NCBI GenBank assembly: GCA_900553295.1
Contig: USCR01000088.1
Span: 1 to 10,262, forward strand
DNA: 10,262 bases
Reading direction: 5' to 3'
DNA from: an uncultured Eubacteriales bacterium
Lineage (GTDB): Bacteria > Bacillota > Clostridia > Christensenellales > Aristaeellaceae
Shown: positions 1-6,905 of the stretch, one piece after another
Numbering within the stretch: position 1 is the first letter of the stretch
Layout: each line of letters opens with the position of its first letter
The notes under the pieces: generated by a model
Seen by the model: only the letters and a program-made list of their open reading frames with translations
Databases searched by the model: none
Told to the model about the DNA's origin: nothing
Made by a program: the position numbers and the translations under genes

Positions 1-214
1 CAGCGGCCAGTTCGTTCCGCAGGGCCTTGTAGACCCTTGGATTGCCCTGCACCACCACTTCCCGGCACAGGAGCCGCCGGGTGATGTAGTCCTGTTTCGT
101 CAGCCCGGAGAGGCGCACAGCGGTTTCAATTTGTGCGTCCTCCTCCGGGGACACCCGAAACGCCACAGTCTTGTTTCTCCATCGGTTCTTGTTGTCCCTG
201 TTCTTCAGTGACAT
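1..214 (-). CDS. MobC-like plasmid/element mobilization protein, C-terminus cut by window edge
   Basis: 71 residues are visible, starting MSLKNRDNKNRWRNK. Residues 14-22 (RNKTVAFRV) look like the beta-strand of a ribbon-helix-helix DNA-binding fold. The following helices contain LSGLTKQDYI (residues 36-45), then REVVVQGNPRVYKAL (51-65). This pattern is typical of the MobC-like relaxosome accessory proteins in Clostridia mobile elements, which bind oriT and help the relaxase. The ATG lies 3 nt after the integrase stop codon, with an AAAGGGGG ribosome site inside the end of the integrase gene, so it is almost certainly co-transcribed with int. The relaxase and oriT would be expected further left and are not visible. 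Family assignment is by pattern recall; an unrelated ribbon-helix-helix regulator is possible. Confidence 0.75.
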   Translation of the reverse strand, partial: MSLKNRDNKNRWRNKTVAFRVSPEEDAQIETAVRLSGLTKQDYITRRLLCREVVVQGNPRVYKALRNELAA

Positions 215-217
215 GAT

Positions 218-1294
218 TTAGGCCCCCTTTCGCTCCATGTCCAGCCTGTCTGCCATCTCCGTCTGCCGGGTAGGGAACAGGTGGGCGTAACGGTAAGTAA
301 TGTCGATACTCTCATGCCCCACCCGGTCAGCGATTGCCAGGGCCGTAAAGCCCATGTCAATCAGCAGGGAAATGTGGCTATGCCGCAGGTCGTGTATTCT
401 GATCCGCTTGACCCCGGCCTCTTTCGCTCCCCTGTCCATCTCACGATGGAGGTAGGATTTTGTTACCGTGAAAATGCGGTCTGTCGGCTCTACGGCGTAC
501 AGGCTCTTGATATAGTCCTGCATCTCGTCACAGAGGAAAGCGGGCATTTGAATGACCCGGTTGCTTTTGGGTGTCTTGGGGTCGGTGATAACATCCCGGC
601 CCTTGATACGCTGGTATGACTTGGAGATTGTGACCGTCTGTTTCTCAAAGTCGAAGTCCGCCGGGGTGAGGGCCAGCAGTTCCCCCTCCCGCACACCGCA
701 CCAGTAGAGCATTTCAAAGGCGTAGTAGGAGAGGGGCTTGTCCATCATGGCCTCCGCAAATTTTAGGTACTCCGCCTTTGTCCAGAACAGCATTTCCCGG
801 CTCTTTGGCTTGCCCATGTTCCCCACCTGGGCGGCGGGATTGACTTTCAGATTGTAGTGCCGCACCGCATGATTGAACACGGCGCTCAACTGGTTATGGA
901 GCGTTTTCAGATACACCGGGGAATAGGGCTTGCCATTCTTGTCCCGGTAATTGAGCATTTCATTCTGCCACGCTATGACCTCTTTGGAGTGAATGTCGCA
1001 CATCTTCCGCTTGCCGAAGTAGGGCACCAACTTCTTGTAGAGGATATGTTCTTTCGTGCCCCAGGTGTTTTCCTTGATACGGCCCTTCATGTCCGCCACA
1101 TAGACGGCCACGAAGTTCTCAAAGGTCATTTCCAGATCGGCGGTCTGCTGTTGCAGGAATGTCCGCTCCCACTCCAGCGCCTCCCGCTTGGTGGGAAAGC
1201 CCCGTTTCATCTTCTTGACCTTTTTGCCCGTCCAGTCCTCGTAGTAAAAGGACGCATACCATGTGCCCTTCTCCTTGTCTTTGTACGCTGGCAT
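218..1294 (-). CDS. Tyrosine recombinase / phage-type integrase (Tn916-like family)
   Basis: This 358-residue protein catalyses site-specific integration and excision of the element. Residues ~1-50 form an arm-type DNA-binding domain (KGTWYASFYYEDWTGKK, then KREALEWE). Residues ~57-155 are the SAM-like core-binding domain. Residues ~165-350 are the catalytic domain. Visible catalytic residues are R202 (CGVREGELLAL), a likely K240 (DPKTPKSNR), H301 and R304 (HDLRHSH), H327 (GHESI) and the nucleophile Y336 (TYRYAHLF). All are present, so the enzyme should be active. The ATG is preceded by AAGGAGG at good spacing. It lies 13 nt after the excisionase-like gene and 3 nt before the mobC-like gene, forming one unit under the repressible promoter at 1549-1578. 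Length and domain order match complete members of the family. Confidence 0.97.
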   Translation of the reverse strand: MPAYKDKEKGTWYASFYYEDWTGKKVKKMKRGFPTKREALEWERTFLQQQTADLEMTFENFVAVYVADMKGRIKENTWGTKEHILYKKLVPYFGKRKMCDIHSKEVIAWQNEMLNYRDKNGKPYSPVYLKTLHNQLSAVFNHAVRHYNLKVNPAAQVGNMGKPKSREMLFWTKAEYLKFAEAMMDKPLSYYAFEMLYWCGVREGELLALTPADFDFEKQTVTISKSYQRIKGRDVITDPKTPKSNRVIQMPAFLCDEMQDYIKSLYAVEPTDRIFTVTKSYLHREMDRGAKEAGVKRIRIHDLRHSHISLLIDMGFTALAIADRVGHESIDITYRYAHLFPTRQTEMADRLDMERKGA

Positions 1295-1307
1295 TGCTGT
1301 TCCCTCC

Positions 1308-1496
1308 TTACTGCTCGTCCCGCAGTCCGTAGAATTTTTCCTCGAAGTAGCGCCTGCTCACCCGTCCGGGAATGGTGATAAAGCCTTTCTGTTTCAGTTC
1401 CTCGTTCATCTCCCGCACCAGTTTGTAGGCGTATGGCTTGGAGATACCCAGTTCCCTGGCTACTTCCTCTGCCTTTACAAACAGTTCCTTGCTCAT
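1308..1496 (-). CDS. Excisionase-like small HTH DNA-binding protein
   Basis: This 62-residue protein starts MSKELFVKAEEVARELG. Residues ~6-30 (VKAEEVARELGISKPYAYKLV) form a helix-turn-helix of the MerR/excisionase type. Then come a basic turn (IPGRVSRRYF) and a short acidic tail. Small proteins of this sort next to tyrosine integrases act as directionality factors that bend DNA at the attachment sites, and some also regulate int. The start at 1496 was chosen because GGAGGTG sits at ideal spacing before it. An in-frame ATG further upstream at 1550 would lie before the predicted transcription start and has no ribosome site. It is the first gene of the leftward xis-int-mobC run. A plain transcriptional regulator remains possible, since excisionases are too divergent to assign by sequence alone. 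Confidence 0.8.
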   Translation of the reverse strand: MSKELFVKAEEVARELGISKPYAYKLVREMNEELKQKGFITIPGRVSRRYFEEKFYGLRDEQ

Positions 1497-1548
1497 GCGT
1501 TTCACCTCCTTCTTTTTGTTTCGCAAATATGTTAATGTCACCATCCTC

Positions 1549-1578
1549 ATTATACATTAACACAAGTGTTAATGTCAA
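1549..1578 (-). promoter_or_regulatory. Promoter of the xis-int-mobC unit
   Basis: Reading leftward, TTGACA (1578-1573) and TATAAT (1554-1549) are separated by 18 bp, so both hexamers match the sigma-A consensus exactly. The predicted transcription start is near 1542, giving a leader of about 45 nt to the ATG at 1496. The spacer is almost wholly filled by the palindrome at 1554-1575, so a bound repressor would block RNA polymerase directly. Confidence 0.85.
1554..1575. promoter_or_regulatory. Operator palindrome between the -35 and -10 boxes of the xis-int promoter
   Basis: A perfect inverted repeat: ACATTAACAC, a 2-nt centre (AA), then GTGTTAATGT. The motif TGTTAATGTCA, which includes the right arm, occurs again as a direct copy at 1530-1540, just past the predicted start site, 37 bp from the copy at 1567-1577. 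A partial TTGTTAA lies at 1597-1603. Known: XRE/CI-type repressors bind such dyads. Inferred: the XRE protein encoded at 1663-2220 binds here and represses excision genes, leaving its own promoter further right free or less strongly controlled. Confidence 0.75.
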
Positions 1579-1610
1579 GAATTTATTTCGCATTTTTGTT
1601 AAACTTTATC

Positions 1611-1639
1611 TTGCATATTTCGCTTTTTTGCGCTATACT
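1611..1639 (+). promoter_or_regulatory. Promoter of the XRE regulator gene
   Basis: TTGCAT (1611-1616) and TATACT (1634-1639) are separated by 17 bp. The predicted start site is near 1646, giving a very short leader with the ribosome site AAAGGCGGTGGG (1647-1658) before the ATG at 1663. It is arranged back to back with the xis-int promoter, about 70 bp between the two predicted start-site regions. Confidence 0.7.
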
Positions 1640-1662
1640 ATTGGCAAAGGCGGTGGGATATT

Positions 1663-2220
1663 ATGACAGTCGGAGATAAGATAAAGAAAATCCGCACCTT
1701 TCGAGGTATGACACAAAAGGAATTGGGGCTTGCTGTCGGCTTTGAGGAAAAGGGAGCAGACAACCGTATCGCACAGTACGAAACGAATTACCGTGTCCCC
1801 AAGCGGGAGTTGCTGGACAAGATTGCCGAGGCGCTGCGGGTAGACCGCCAGAATTTCTACACCATCGCCCCCGGCTCCGCCGAGGATTTCATGCGGACAT
1901 TCTTCTGGCTCGACGAGGACAGCCCCGGCGCTATTCGCCTGTTCCAACTTGTCCGCAATCCAGGCAGGGCGGGGGCCGCTGATGATACCGCTGTACGGTA
2001 CAATGACGGCGACGACTGGCCCGCACACCCTCCCGTGGGTATGTACTTCCAGTACGGCCTTGTGGACGAGTTTATGCGGGAATGGCTTTTGCGCCAGCAG
2101 GAGTTACACGCCGGGGAGATCACCAGGGACGAGTATTTTGAATGGAAACTTAACTGGCCCCATACCTGCGACGACAGCAAAGAAAGCGAGTATTATATCC
2201 CCTGGCGAAAAAACAAATAA
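1663..2220 (+). CDS. XRE-family (Cro/CI-like) transcriptional regulator, likely element repressor
   Basis: This 185-residue protein has an N-terminal HTH_3 domain at residues ~4-62: GDKIKKIRTFRGMTQKEL, then recognition-helix region NRIAQYETNYRVPKRELL and IAEALRV. The remaining ~120 residues are an acidic and aromatic-rich domain (for example MYFQYGLVDEFMREWLL) that I cannot assign to a named family, though similar long XRE proteins are common beside integrases in Clostridia. It has no visible protease (LexA/CI-type) site, so SOS self-cleavage is not supported. It is divergent from xis-int and faces the operator at 1554-1575. Inferred role: keeps the element quiescent by repressing xis-int. 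An activator role cannot be excluded. The stop codon is immediately followed by a strong terminator. Confidence 0.9.
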   Translation: MTVGDKIKKIRTFRGMTQKELGLAVGFEEKGADNRIAQYETNYRVPKRELLDKIAEALRVDRQNFYTIAPGSAEDFMRTFFWLDEDSPGAIRLFQLVRNPGRAGAADDTAVRYNDGDDWPAHPPVGMYFQYGLVDEFMREWLLRQQELHAGEITRDEYFEWKLNWPHTCDDSKESEYYIPWRKNK

Positions 2221-2277
2221 GACAAGCAAAAAACCGCCCTGCTGAATTTGTCGTTCAGCAGGGCGGTTTTGCTTGTC
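2221..2277. terminator. Long bidirectional intrinsic terminator between the XRE gene and guaA
   Basis: Arms 2221-2246 and 2254-2277 pair along about 24 bp (GC core ACCGCCCTGCTGAA / TTCAGCAGGGCGGT) around a 7-nt loop. The only flaw is two extra A residues in the left arm. Rightward RNA has U4 after the GC core, then more paired bases and CCUUUU. Leftward RNA has U6. It starts directly after the regulator stop codon, so it should end that transcript and also serve guaA, whose own downstream sequence shows no other clear terminator. Confidence 0.88.
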
Positions 2278-2420
2278 CTTTTGGGATTATTCTCTTGAGA
2301 GTACCGGGTGGACACAAATAGTATCAATCCAGTATCAAGAGCCTTATGGACGGGCAAAAAAGCCTGTATTCATGCGGGTTTGCGCCGTTTCGAGCGTCAT
2401 TCCCACTCAATGCTCGCCGG
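2278..2420. other. Candidate attachment-site (att) region at the element-guaA junction
   Basis: Non-coding DNA plus the last codons of guaA. It contains two direct copies of AGTATCAA (2320-2327 and 2331-2338), 11 bp apart, suggestive of arm-type integrase sites. It also has an inverted pair CGAGC (2391-2395) and GCTCG (2412-2416) flanking the guaA stop codon, suggestive of core-type sites around GAGTGGGAATGA. The exact crossover cannot be fixed without the other end of the element or an empty site. Confidence 0.5.
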
Positions 2421-3941
2421 GGGCTTGGTGGTGACGTCCAGAACCACACGATTGATGTGGGGCACCTCGTTGACAATGCGGGCGGAAATTACCCGCACAA
2501 CATCATAGGGAATGCGCGCCCAGTCGGCGGTCATAAAATCGTCCGTGGTCACAGCACGCAGGGCAACCGTGTAGTCATAGGTACGCTCGTCGCCCATGAC
2601 ACCTACGCTACGCACACCGGTGAGCACGGTAAAATACTGGTGAATGTCCGCATCCAGGCCGGCGTTCTTGATTTCATCGCGCAGGATGGCGTCGGATGCG
2701 CGGACAATCTCCACCTTTTCACGGTCCACTGCACCAATCACGCGAATGGCCAATCCCGGGCCCGGGAAAGGTTGGCGCCATACCAAATCGTGGGGCAGGC
2801 CCAGGGTTTCCCCAAGGGCGCGTACCTCATCCTTGAAAAGCATGCGAAGCGGCTCGATGAGCTCGGTAAAGCCCAGCTCCTTGGGCAGGCCACCTACGTT
2901 GTGATGACTCTTGATGACCGCCGCGCCGGTGGCTTGGCCGCTCTCAATCACGTCGGGATAAATGGTTCCCTGGGCAAAATAGTCCAGCTTGCCCAGCTTC
3001 TCCGCCTCGCGCTTGAATACACGAATGAAGTCCCGGCCGATGATCTTGCGCTTCTGCTCGGGATCGGAAACATCCTGCAGATCCGCATAGAATTCCTCGG
3101 AGGCATCCACGGGAATGAAGCGCACCGGGAAGGTTTTGCTGAACACCTCCGCAACCTGTTCGCTCTCTCCCTTGCGCATGAAGCCGTGATCCACATATAC
3201 GCAGGTGAGCCGGTCTCCAATGGCCTTGTAGATCAGCGCCGCGGCCACCGAAGAGTCCACACCGCCGGACAACGCCAGCAGCACCGTGCCCGTTTCCCCC
3301 ACGGCTTCCCGAATGTTCCGCACCGCGGTTTGCGCATAAGCCTCCATGGTCCAGTCGCCGGCGCAACCGCAAATATCCCGCAGGAAGGTATGCAGCAGCA
3401 CCTTGCCTTCCTCGGAATGGGTTACCTCGGGATGGAATTGCACGCCATAAAAATGTTTTTCCGGGTTGGCCATGGCCGCCACAGGACAGTTTTCCGCATG
3501 GGCAATGGCATGGAAGCCAGGCGGGCAAACCTTCACCTGGTAGGTATGGCTCATCCAGTTGCTGGAGGATTCACTCATGCCCTTGAGCAGGTTCTCCCGG
3601 TCGTCCATGGTCACACGGATGCGGCCGTATTCCCGCTTGGCTGCTTTCTCCACGGTACCACCCAGCAAATGCGCCGTCAGCTGCATGCCATAGCAAATGC
3701 CCAGTACCGGCACACCCAGTTCCCAAATGCCCAGATCGCACCGGGGTGCGTCCTTTTCCAGTACACTGGCCGGTCCGCCGCTCAGAATAATCCCCTTGGG
3801 CCCGATGGCGCGTATCTGTTCCACCGAGGCGTGATAGGGCAATACTTCGGAATAAACCTTGCACTCCCGAACCCGCCGGGCAATCAATTGCGTATACTGG
3901 CCGCCAAAGTCCAGAATCGCAATTTTCTGCGTTTCCGCCAT
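2397..3941 (-). CDS. guaA: GMP synthase (glutamine-hydrolysing)
   Basis: This 514-residue enzyme makes GMP from XMP, ATP and glutamine, the last step of guanine nucleotide synthesis, in the cytosol. Residues ~5-195 are the class I glutamine amidotransferase: oxyanion region SGGPASV (54-60), nucleophile C83 (LGICYGMQ) and the H170/E172 pair (QFHPE). Residues ~205-395 are the ATP pyrophosphatase domain with PP-loop SGGVDS (225-230). The C-terminal dimerisation/XMP domain contains [13 protein letters not shown] (389-401) and ends in [11 protein letters not shown]. Length is normal for the family (about 510-525). The ATG at 3941 was chosen from homology ([16 protein letters not shown]) and the ribosome site AAGGGGGT; the frame stays open upstream but that extension is antisense to the MATE gene. 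The 3' end is intact despite the adjacent element, as expected if integration rebuilds the last codons. Confidence 0.98.
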   Translation of the reverse strand: MAETQKIAILDFGGQYTQLIARRVRECKVYSEVLPYHASVEQIRAIGPKGIILSGGPASVLEKDAPRCDLGIWELGVPVLGICYGMQLTAHLLGGTVEKAAKREYGRIRVTMDDRENLLKGMSESSSNWMSHTYQVKVCPPGFHAIAHAENCPVAAMANPEKHFYGVQFHPEVTHSEEGKVLLHTFLRDICGCAGDWTMEAYAQTAVRNIREAVGETGTVLLALSGGVDSSVAAALIYKAIGDRLTCVYVDHGFMRKGESEQVAEVFSKTFPVRFIPVDASEEFYADLQDVSDPEQKRKIIGRDFIRVFKREAEKLGKLDYFAQGTIYPDVIESGQATGAAVIKSHHNVGGLPKELGFTELIEPLRMLFKDEVRALGETLGLPHDLVWRQPFPGPGLAIRVIGAVDREKVEIVRASDAILRDEIKNAGLDADIHQYFTVLTGVRSVGVMGDERTYDYTVALRAVTTDDFMTADWARIPYDVVRVISARIVNEVPHINRVVLDVTTKPPASIEWE

Positions 3942-3972
3942 GACTTTACCCCCTTGTTGTCGTACCTCTCCT

Positions 3973-4001
3973 ATTGTGCCACATTCCGCCATGTTTCGCA
4001 A
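3973..4001 (-). promoter_or_regulatory. Probable guaA promoter
   Basis: Leftward TTGCGA (4001-3996) and CACAAT (3978-3973) lie 17 bp apart. The start site would be near 3966, giving a leader of only about 25 nt, too short for a purine riboswitch. Both boxes are imperfect, so this is a moderate call. An inverted pair GGAATTG/CAATTCC flanks the DNA just upstream (about 4046-4052 and 4005-4011); its meaning is unclear. Confidence 0.5.
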
Positions 4002-4057
4002 GGGGGAATTGCACAAGCTGCACCCAGAAAAGGGATGCTTACGCCCCAATTCCAGGG

Positions 4058-5398
4058 TTAACCCTCCGTCACCATCGTCATACCCGCCCGCAGGGTTCCC
4101 TGCACACGCCAGGGTCTGCGATGCGCCGTCCAGAAAAGCAAGGCCGCAAGCTCCACCGCGGGAAAGGCCGCCCACAGCCCCACCCTGCCAAAGCATATGG
4201 TAAACGCCGTTGCCGTTGCGATGATACCCACACACCCGCGAAAAACCGATAGATGCAGCGCACTGCGAACGCCCTCCGTGGCGCTGAGGAAAACCGCCGT
4301 CATGTAGTTGCACCCCACAAACAGGAAGCCTGTAAAGTAAATGCGCATGCCCTCTTCGGCCAGGGTTTGCAGCAAAGCATCCTTTGTGCCGTTGAACCAG
4401 CTCACCAGCGTGGGCGCCGCAGCGCACGCGGCAATCCAAACGCCTGCCCCTGTGAGCAGCACCAACCCTTGTCCCATTTGATACAGGCGTGCGGCCTCCC
4501 CATGCCTGCCGCTCCCGTAAGCCCGGCTAATAAGCGGCTGAATGCCCAGGGATATGCCGGAGAAAACAGCCAGCACCATCAGCGCCAGGTTTGCCACAAT
4601 CCCATAAGCGGCAACCCCGGTATTCCCGGCCACTTTCAGCATCAGCCAGTTCAGCACCGCCAGTACCAGTCCGCTGGACAATTCATTGATGAAGGCCGAC
4701 AGCCCTGGCCCCATCAGCAAGCGGAGTTTTCCCGGCGCCCATGTTGGGCGGGCAAGGTGGAGTCCCTGTTTCCCCCGCCGCAGGAAAACGGCGGCAACGC
4801 ACAGGCTGATCACCGGCGACAGGCCCGTGGCCAGCGCCGCACCAAACAACCCCATATTCCATGGGAAGATAAACAAATAGTCCAGGACCACGTTGGCCCC
4901 ACTGCCGCAAAGCATCATGAGCATGCTTTGCTTTGGCTTGCCGTCGTTGCGCAGGAACGCCATCAACAGATGATTCAGCAGGAAAAACGGAGCAAAGCAC
5001 AGGATGGTTTTCAGGTAAACGGCGCACTGGCCAAGGAGCTCCGGCCCGGCACCCAGCGCCTGCGCCAAATAGGTGGCTCCCCAAGGTCCCGTCAGAACAA
5101 AAACGATCCCGAACGCCAGCTCCGCCCACAGCGCCTGCATAAACGTTTGATGGGCATGCTCCTCCTGTCCCTGCGCCTTCAGCACCGCATAGCGTGTGGC
5201 GCCGCCCACGCCAAACAGCATGCCCACACCATTGACCAGTCCAAAGACCGAAATGGCAATATTCAAAGCCGCCAGTCCTTCTGTCCCCAGCTTGTTGGAT
5301 ACAAACATGGTATCCGCCAGGATGGTTCCCGCCGATCCCAGCATGCCCAGGATACTGAACGATACATACCGGATAAACTCTTTTCCCATTGCGCCCAT
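4058..5398 (-). CDS. MATE-family multidrug/cation antiporter
   Basis: This 446-residue inner-membrane protein probably uses a Na+ or H+ gradient to export cationic drugs or other small molecules. Two MatE repeats are visible: residues ~12-170, beginning [19 protein letters not shown] and [17 protein letters not shown], and ~235-395, with [17 protein letters not shown] in the second half. About 12 hydrophobic segments fit the family's usual 12 helices and ~450 residues. ADTMFV with GLAALN is characteristic of MATE proteins; the MepA-like branch is the closest I can suggest, without certainty. The start at 5398 has GGGGAGG at good spacing; a second ATG 9 nt later is a weaker option. The gene is preceded by an attenuator-like leader (5431-5539) with its own promoter, suggesting inducible expression. 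It has its own promoter and a large gap from the upstream operon, so it stands alone. Confidence 0.95.
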   Translation of the reverse strand: MGAMGKEFIRYVSFSILGMLGSAGTILADTMFVSNKLGTEGLAALNIAISVFGLVNGVGMLFGVGGATRYAVLKAQGQEEHAHQTFMQALWAELAFGIVFVLTGPWGATYLAQALGAGPELLGQCAVYLKTILCFAPFFLLNHLLMAFLRNDGKPKQSMLMMLCGSGANVVLDYLFIFPWNMGLFGAALATGLSPVISLCVAAVFLRRGKQGLHLARPTWAPGKLRLLMGPGLSAFINELSSGLVLAVLNWLMLKVAGNTGVAAYGIVANLALMVLAVFSGISLGIQPLISRAYGSGRHGEAARLYQMGQGLVLLTGAGVWIAACAAAPTLVSWFNGTKDALLQTLAEEGMRIYFTGFLFVGCNYMTAVFLSATEGVRSALHLSVFRGCVGIIATATAFTICFGRVGLWAAFPAVELAALLFWTAHRRPWRVQGTLRAGMTMVTEG

Positions 5399-5430
5399 GG
5401 CCGCCTCCCCTTTCTCATGATACGTGAGTC

Positions 5431-5489
5431 AAAAAAAAGGTGCTCAAACACCTTCCTTCTACGATCTACGGAAAGCGTTTCAGCACCTT
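5431..5489 (-). terminator. Attenuator: conditional intrinsic terminator in the MATE leader
   Basis: In leftward RNA, the 3' arm AGCACCTT (5444-5437) runs directly into eight U residues (5438-5431), about 30 nt before the MATE ATG. It can pair with two upstream segments: AAGGTG (5454-5449; 6-bp stem, 6-nt loop TTTGAG) or AAGGTGCT (5489-5482; perfect 8-bp stem enclosing about 37 nt). A third stem, CTTTCC (5475-5470) with GGAAGG (5456-5451), blocks the first pairing but is compatible with the second. The terminator itself is clear. The switching between folds is inferred. Confidence 0.8.
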
Positions 5490-5502
5490 ACGGAATACTC
5501 AT
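5488..5502 (-). CDS. Leader micro-ORF MSIP in the MATE attenuator
   Basis: ATG AGT ATT CCG TAA encodes only Met-Ser-Ile-Pro. Its stop codon overlaps the first base pairs of the distal terminator arm (5489-5482), so a ribosome paused here would mask that arm. It has no clear ribosome site of its own, but its ATG overlaps the stop of the MRVLVIG micro-ORF (ATGA), permitting coupled translation. Tiny ORFs in this position are known in ribosome-mediated attenuators of antibiotic resistance genes. Translation is not shown here. Confidence 0.4.
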   Translation of the reverse strand: MSIP

Positions 5503-5522
5503 CCGATGACAAGTACTCGCAT
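5499..5522 (-). CDS. Leader micro-ORF MRVLVIG in the MATE attenuator
   Basis: ATG at 5522 encodes Met-Arg-Val-Leu-Val-Ile-Gly, then TGA. It is the first ATG after the predicted transcription start (about 17 nt downstream). Only a weak purine stretch (AGAAG) lies before it, very close to the ATG. Its stop overlaps the next micro-ORF's start as ATGA. Could be a sensing peptide or chance. Confidence 0.35.
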   Translation of the reverse strand: MRVLVIG

Positions 5523-5545
5523 GCTTCTATGCAGTTGACGTCGGT

Positions 5546-5574
5546 ATCATATCACATCCATGCAGGGCAGTCAA
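5546..5574 (-). promoter_or_regulatory. Promoter of the MATE gene leader
   Basis: Leftward TTGACT (5574-5569) and TATGAT (5551-5546) are separated by 17 bp, one mismatch each from consensus. The start site would fall near 5539-5541, giving a leader RNA of about 140 nt that carries the micro-ORFs and the attenuator. Confidence 0.75.
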
Positions 5575-5706
5575 CAGGGAAATATTGTCCGCATCCATGA
5601 AAAAGCGGATGAACGGCAGCGCCTGGCCCGACGCAGGCGCGCCCCCGCAGGGCGCCCCGGTTGTTTGCCTGGCCGCTTGCGCGGTCCATGCCTTGGACCG
5701 GCACGG
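5575..5706 (-). other. GC-rich 3' region of the sugar operon with hairpins but no clear terminator
   Basis: Directly after the last operon gene, leftward RNA can form GGTCC-AAGGCAT-GGACC (5699-5683), the alternative CCGC-GCAA-GCGG (5684-5673) and GCGCCC-TGCGG-GGGCGC (5655-5639). None is followed by a U-tract, so no classical intrinsic terminator is supported; they may protect the 3' end or pause polymerase. I see no gene here. Confidence 0.35.
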
Positions 5707-6885
5707 TTACCAGTTGACTTGCCACCGCTGGCTGTACTGGCCGCTGGCGTCCTCCCCAGCCTGTGCCGCATCGTGATAGGTGGAGGTGGCAATCCGCTGC
5801 GCCAGCAGGCGGTCGAAAGCCGCCCCATCCAGGGGCAAGGTCACCGGTACGTTTCCCTGCCACTGGGACAGATAGGCCGCGTTGGACAGGGTCAGCTCGT
5901 TGATGCCGTCCTCTCCCGGGGACAGCAGCGGCTCCCCCTCCAAAATGGCGTTGGCAAAATTTTGCAGGATGCCCGCGTGGGCGGTCTCCTTTTCCTCCGG
6001 GACAATCTCCGTATAATCCATGTCAATCTTGGCAAAGTTCAGCTGGGAGCCAAAGCGTACCTCCCGCTCATTGTGGCGCAGTTTCCACCACTTGAGCTTG
6101 CCCTCCTCCAGCACCAGCTTGCCAAGCTCGCCGGAAATCTCCAGGCGGTTGGTACCGGGAAATTCCCCCGTGCTGGTGATGAACAAGCCCGTGGCGCCAT
6201 TGGCGTAGCGGGTAAAGAGGGTTGCCTCGTCCTCCACCTCGATATGGTGATACTTGGCCACTTCGCACTGGGCGGTCACCGAAACCGGCATGCCGCAGAT
6301 CCACTGCCACAGATCCAGGTTGTGGGGCGCCTGGTTCAGCAGCACGCCGCCGCCCTCCCCTGCCCAGGTAGCCCGCCAGGAGCCGGAATCATAATAATGC
6401 TGGGTACGGTACCAGTTGGTGATGATCCACACGGTACGCTTCATTTCCCCCAGCTCACCCCCCTGGACAATCTCCCGGGCCTTGCGGAACAGGGGGTTGG
6501 TGCGCTGGTTGAGCATGATGGCAAATACCTTGCCGCTTTTCCGTGCGTCTTCCGCCAGCCGGCGTGCCTTGGTAACGCTGACCTCCATGGGCTTTTCCAC
6601 CAGGGTATGCAGCCCCGCTCCCAGGGCAGCGGAGGCAATTTCCCCATGCAGGGGATGGGGCACCGCCACCACCGCGGCCTGCGCCCCCCCGGAAGCCAGC
6701 AATTCCCGATAATCCGCAAAGCAGGCCACGCCCGGGAAACGGCGGCGGCTCTCCGCCAGCCGCTCCGGGCGAATGTCGCACACCGCTGCCAGTTCCAGCC
6801 CGCGGATTTTGCCCTCCGCCAGGCAGGTGGCATGGGCAGTACCCATGTTGCCAAAGCCGATTACCGCTACCTTGATCCCCGACAT
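5707..6885 (-). CDS. Gfo/Idh/MocA-family NAD(P)-dependent oxidoreductase, paralogue 1
   Basis: This 392-residue cytosolic dehydrogenase is expected to oxidise a sugar, inositol or glycoside hydroxyl with NAD(P)+. The Rossmann domain (residues ~4-125) has G10-F-G12-N-M-G15 and the family's E97-K98-P99. The C-terminal alpha/beta domain (~130-360) carries GEGGGVLLNQAPHNLDL (176-192) with H188 and D191 as likely catalytic residues. N184 stands where many members have Asp. WYRTQHYYDSGSWRATW (158-174) is a subfamily-like block shared with the upstream paralogue. The ATG at 6885 has GAGGAG upstream. It lies 20 nt after the paralogue and is the last gene of a four-gene operon. Substrate is unknown; related proteins act on inositols, 3-keto sugars and C-glycosides. 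Confidence 0.95.
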   Translation of the reverse strand: MSGIKVAVIGFGNMGTAHATCLAEGKIRGLELAAVCDIRPERLAESRRRFPGVACFADYRELLASGGAQAAVVAVPHPLHGEIASAALGAGLHTLVEKPMEVSVTKARRLAEDARKSGKVFAIMLNQRTNPLFRKAREIVQGGELGEMKRTVWIITNWYRTQHYYDSGSWRATWAGEGGGVLLNQAPHNLDLWQWICGMPVSVTAQCEVAKYHHIEVEDEATLFTRYANGATGLFITSTGEFPGTNRLEISGELGKLVLEEGKLKWWKLRHNEREVRFGSQLNFAKIDMDYTEIVPEEKETAHAGILQNFANAILEGEPLLSPGEDGINELTLSNAAYLSQWQGNVPVTLPLDGAAFDRLLAQRIATSTYHDAAQAGEDASGQYSQRWQVNW

Positions 6886-6905
6886 ATGCCTTCGCTCCTC
6901 ACTGC

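Larger units (their letters stand above)
1..2396. mobile_element. Integrase end of an integrative (probably mobilizable) element inserted at the 3' end of guaA
   Basis: Seen: a leftward xis-int-mobC-like gene run, a divergent XRE regulator, a strong terminator, then about 120 bp of non-coding DNA running into the stop codon of an intact guaA. Known: the 3' end of guaA is a recurrent integration site for genomic islands, and tyrosine-recombinase elements usually keep int near the end that abuts the target gene. Inferred: the element enters from the left window edge and its right boundary lies within about 2278-2420. Whether it is a full conjugative element, a mobilizable one or a remnant cannot be told, because the rest and the second attachment site lie outside the window. 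Confidence 0.75.

Noticed and set aside
1497..1550. Upstream ATG start for the excisionase-like gene (80 residues)
   Set aside because: It lies upstream of the predicted transcription start, overlapping the -10 box, and lacks a ribosome site.
3942..4057. Purine riboswitch upstream of guaA
   Set aside because: The predicted leader is only about 25 nt and no conserved three-helix purine-aptamer core is visible in the interval.
2346..4061. A 571-codon open frame on the + strand opposite guaA
   Set aside because: It is wholly antisense to guaA, has no family resemblance, and arises from the GC-rich codon bias of guaA.
3942..4439. N-terminal extension of the guaA frame to 680 residues
   Set aside because: The extra part is antisense to the MATE gene, and [14 protein letters not shown] at 3941 with AAGGGGGT upstream matches the family start.
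5639..5706. Intrinsic terminator after the sugar operon
   Set aside because: Stable hairpins exist but none has a U-tract, so I list them only as hairpins.
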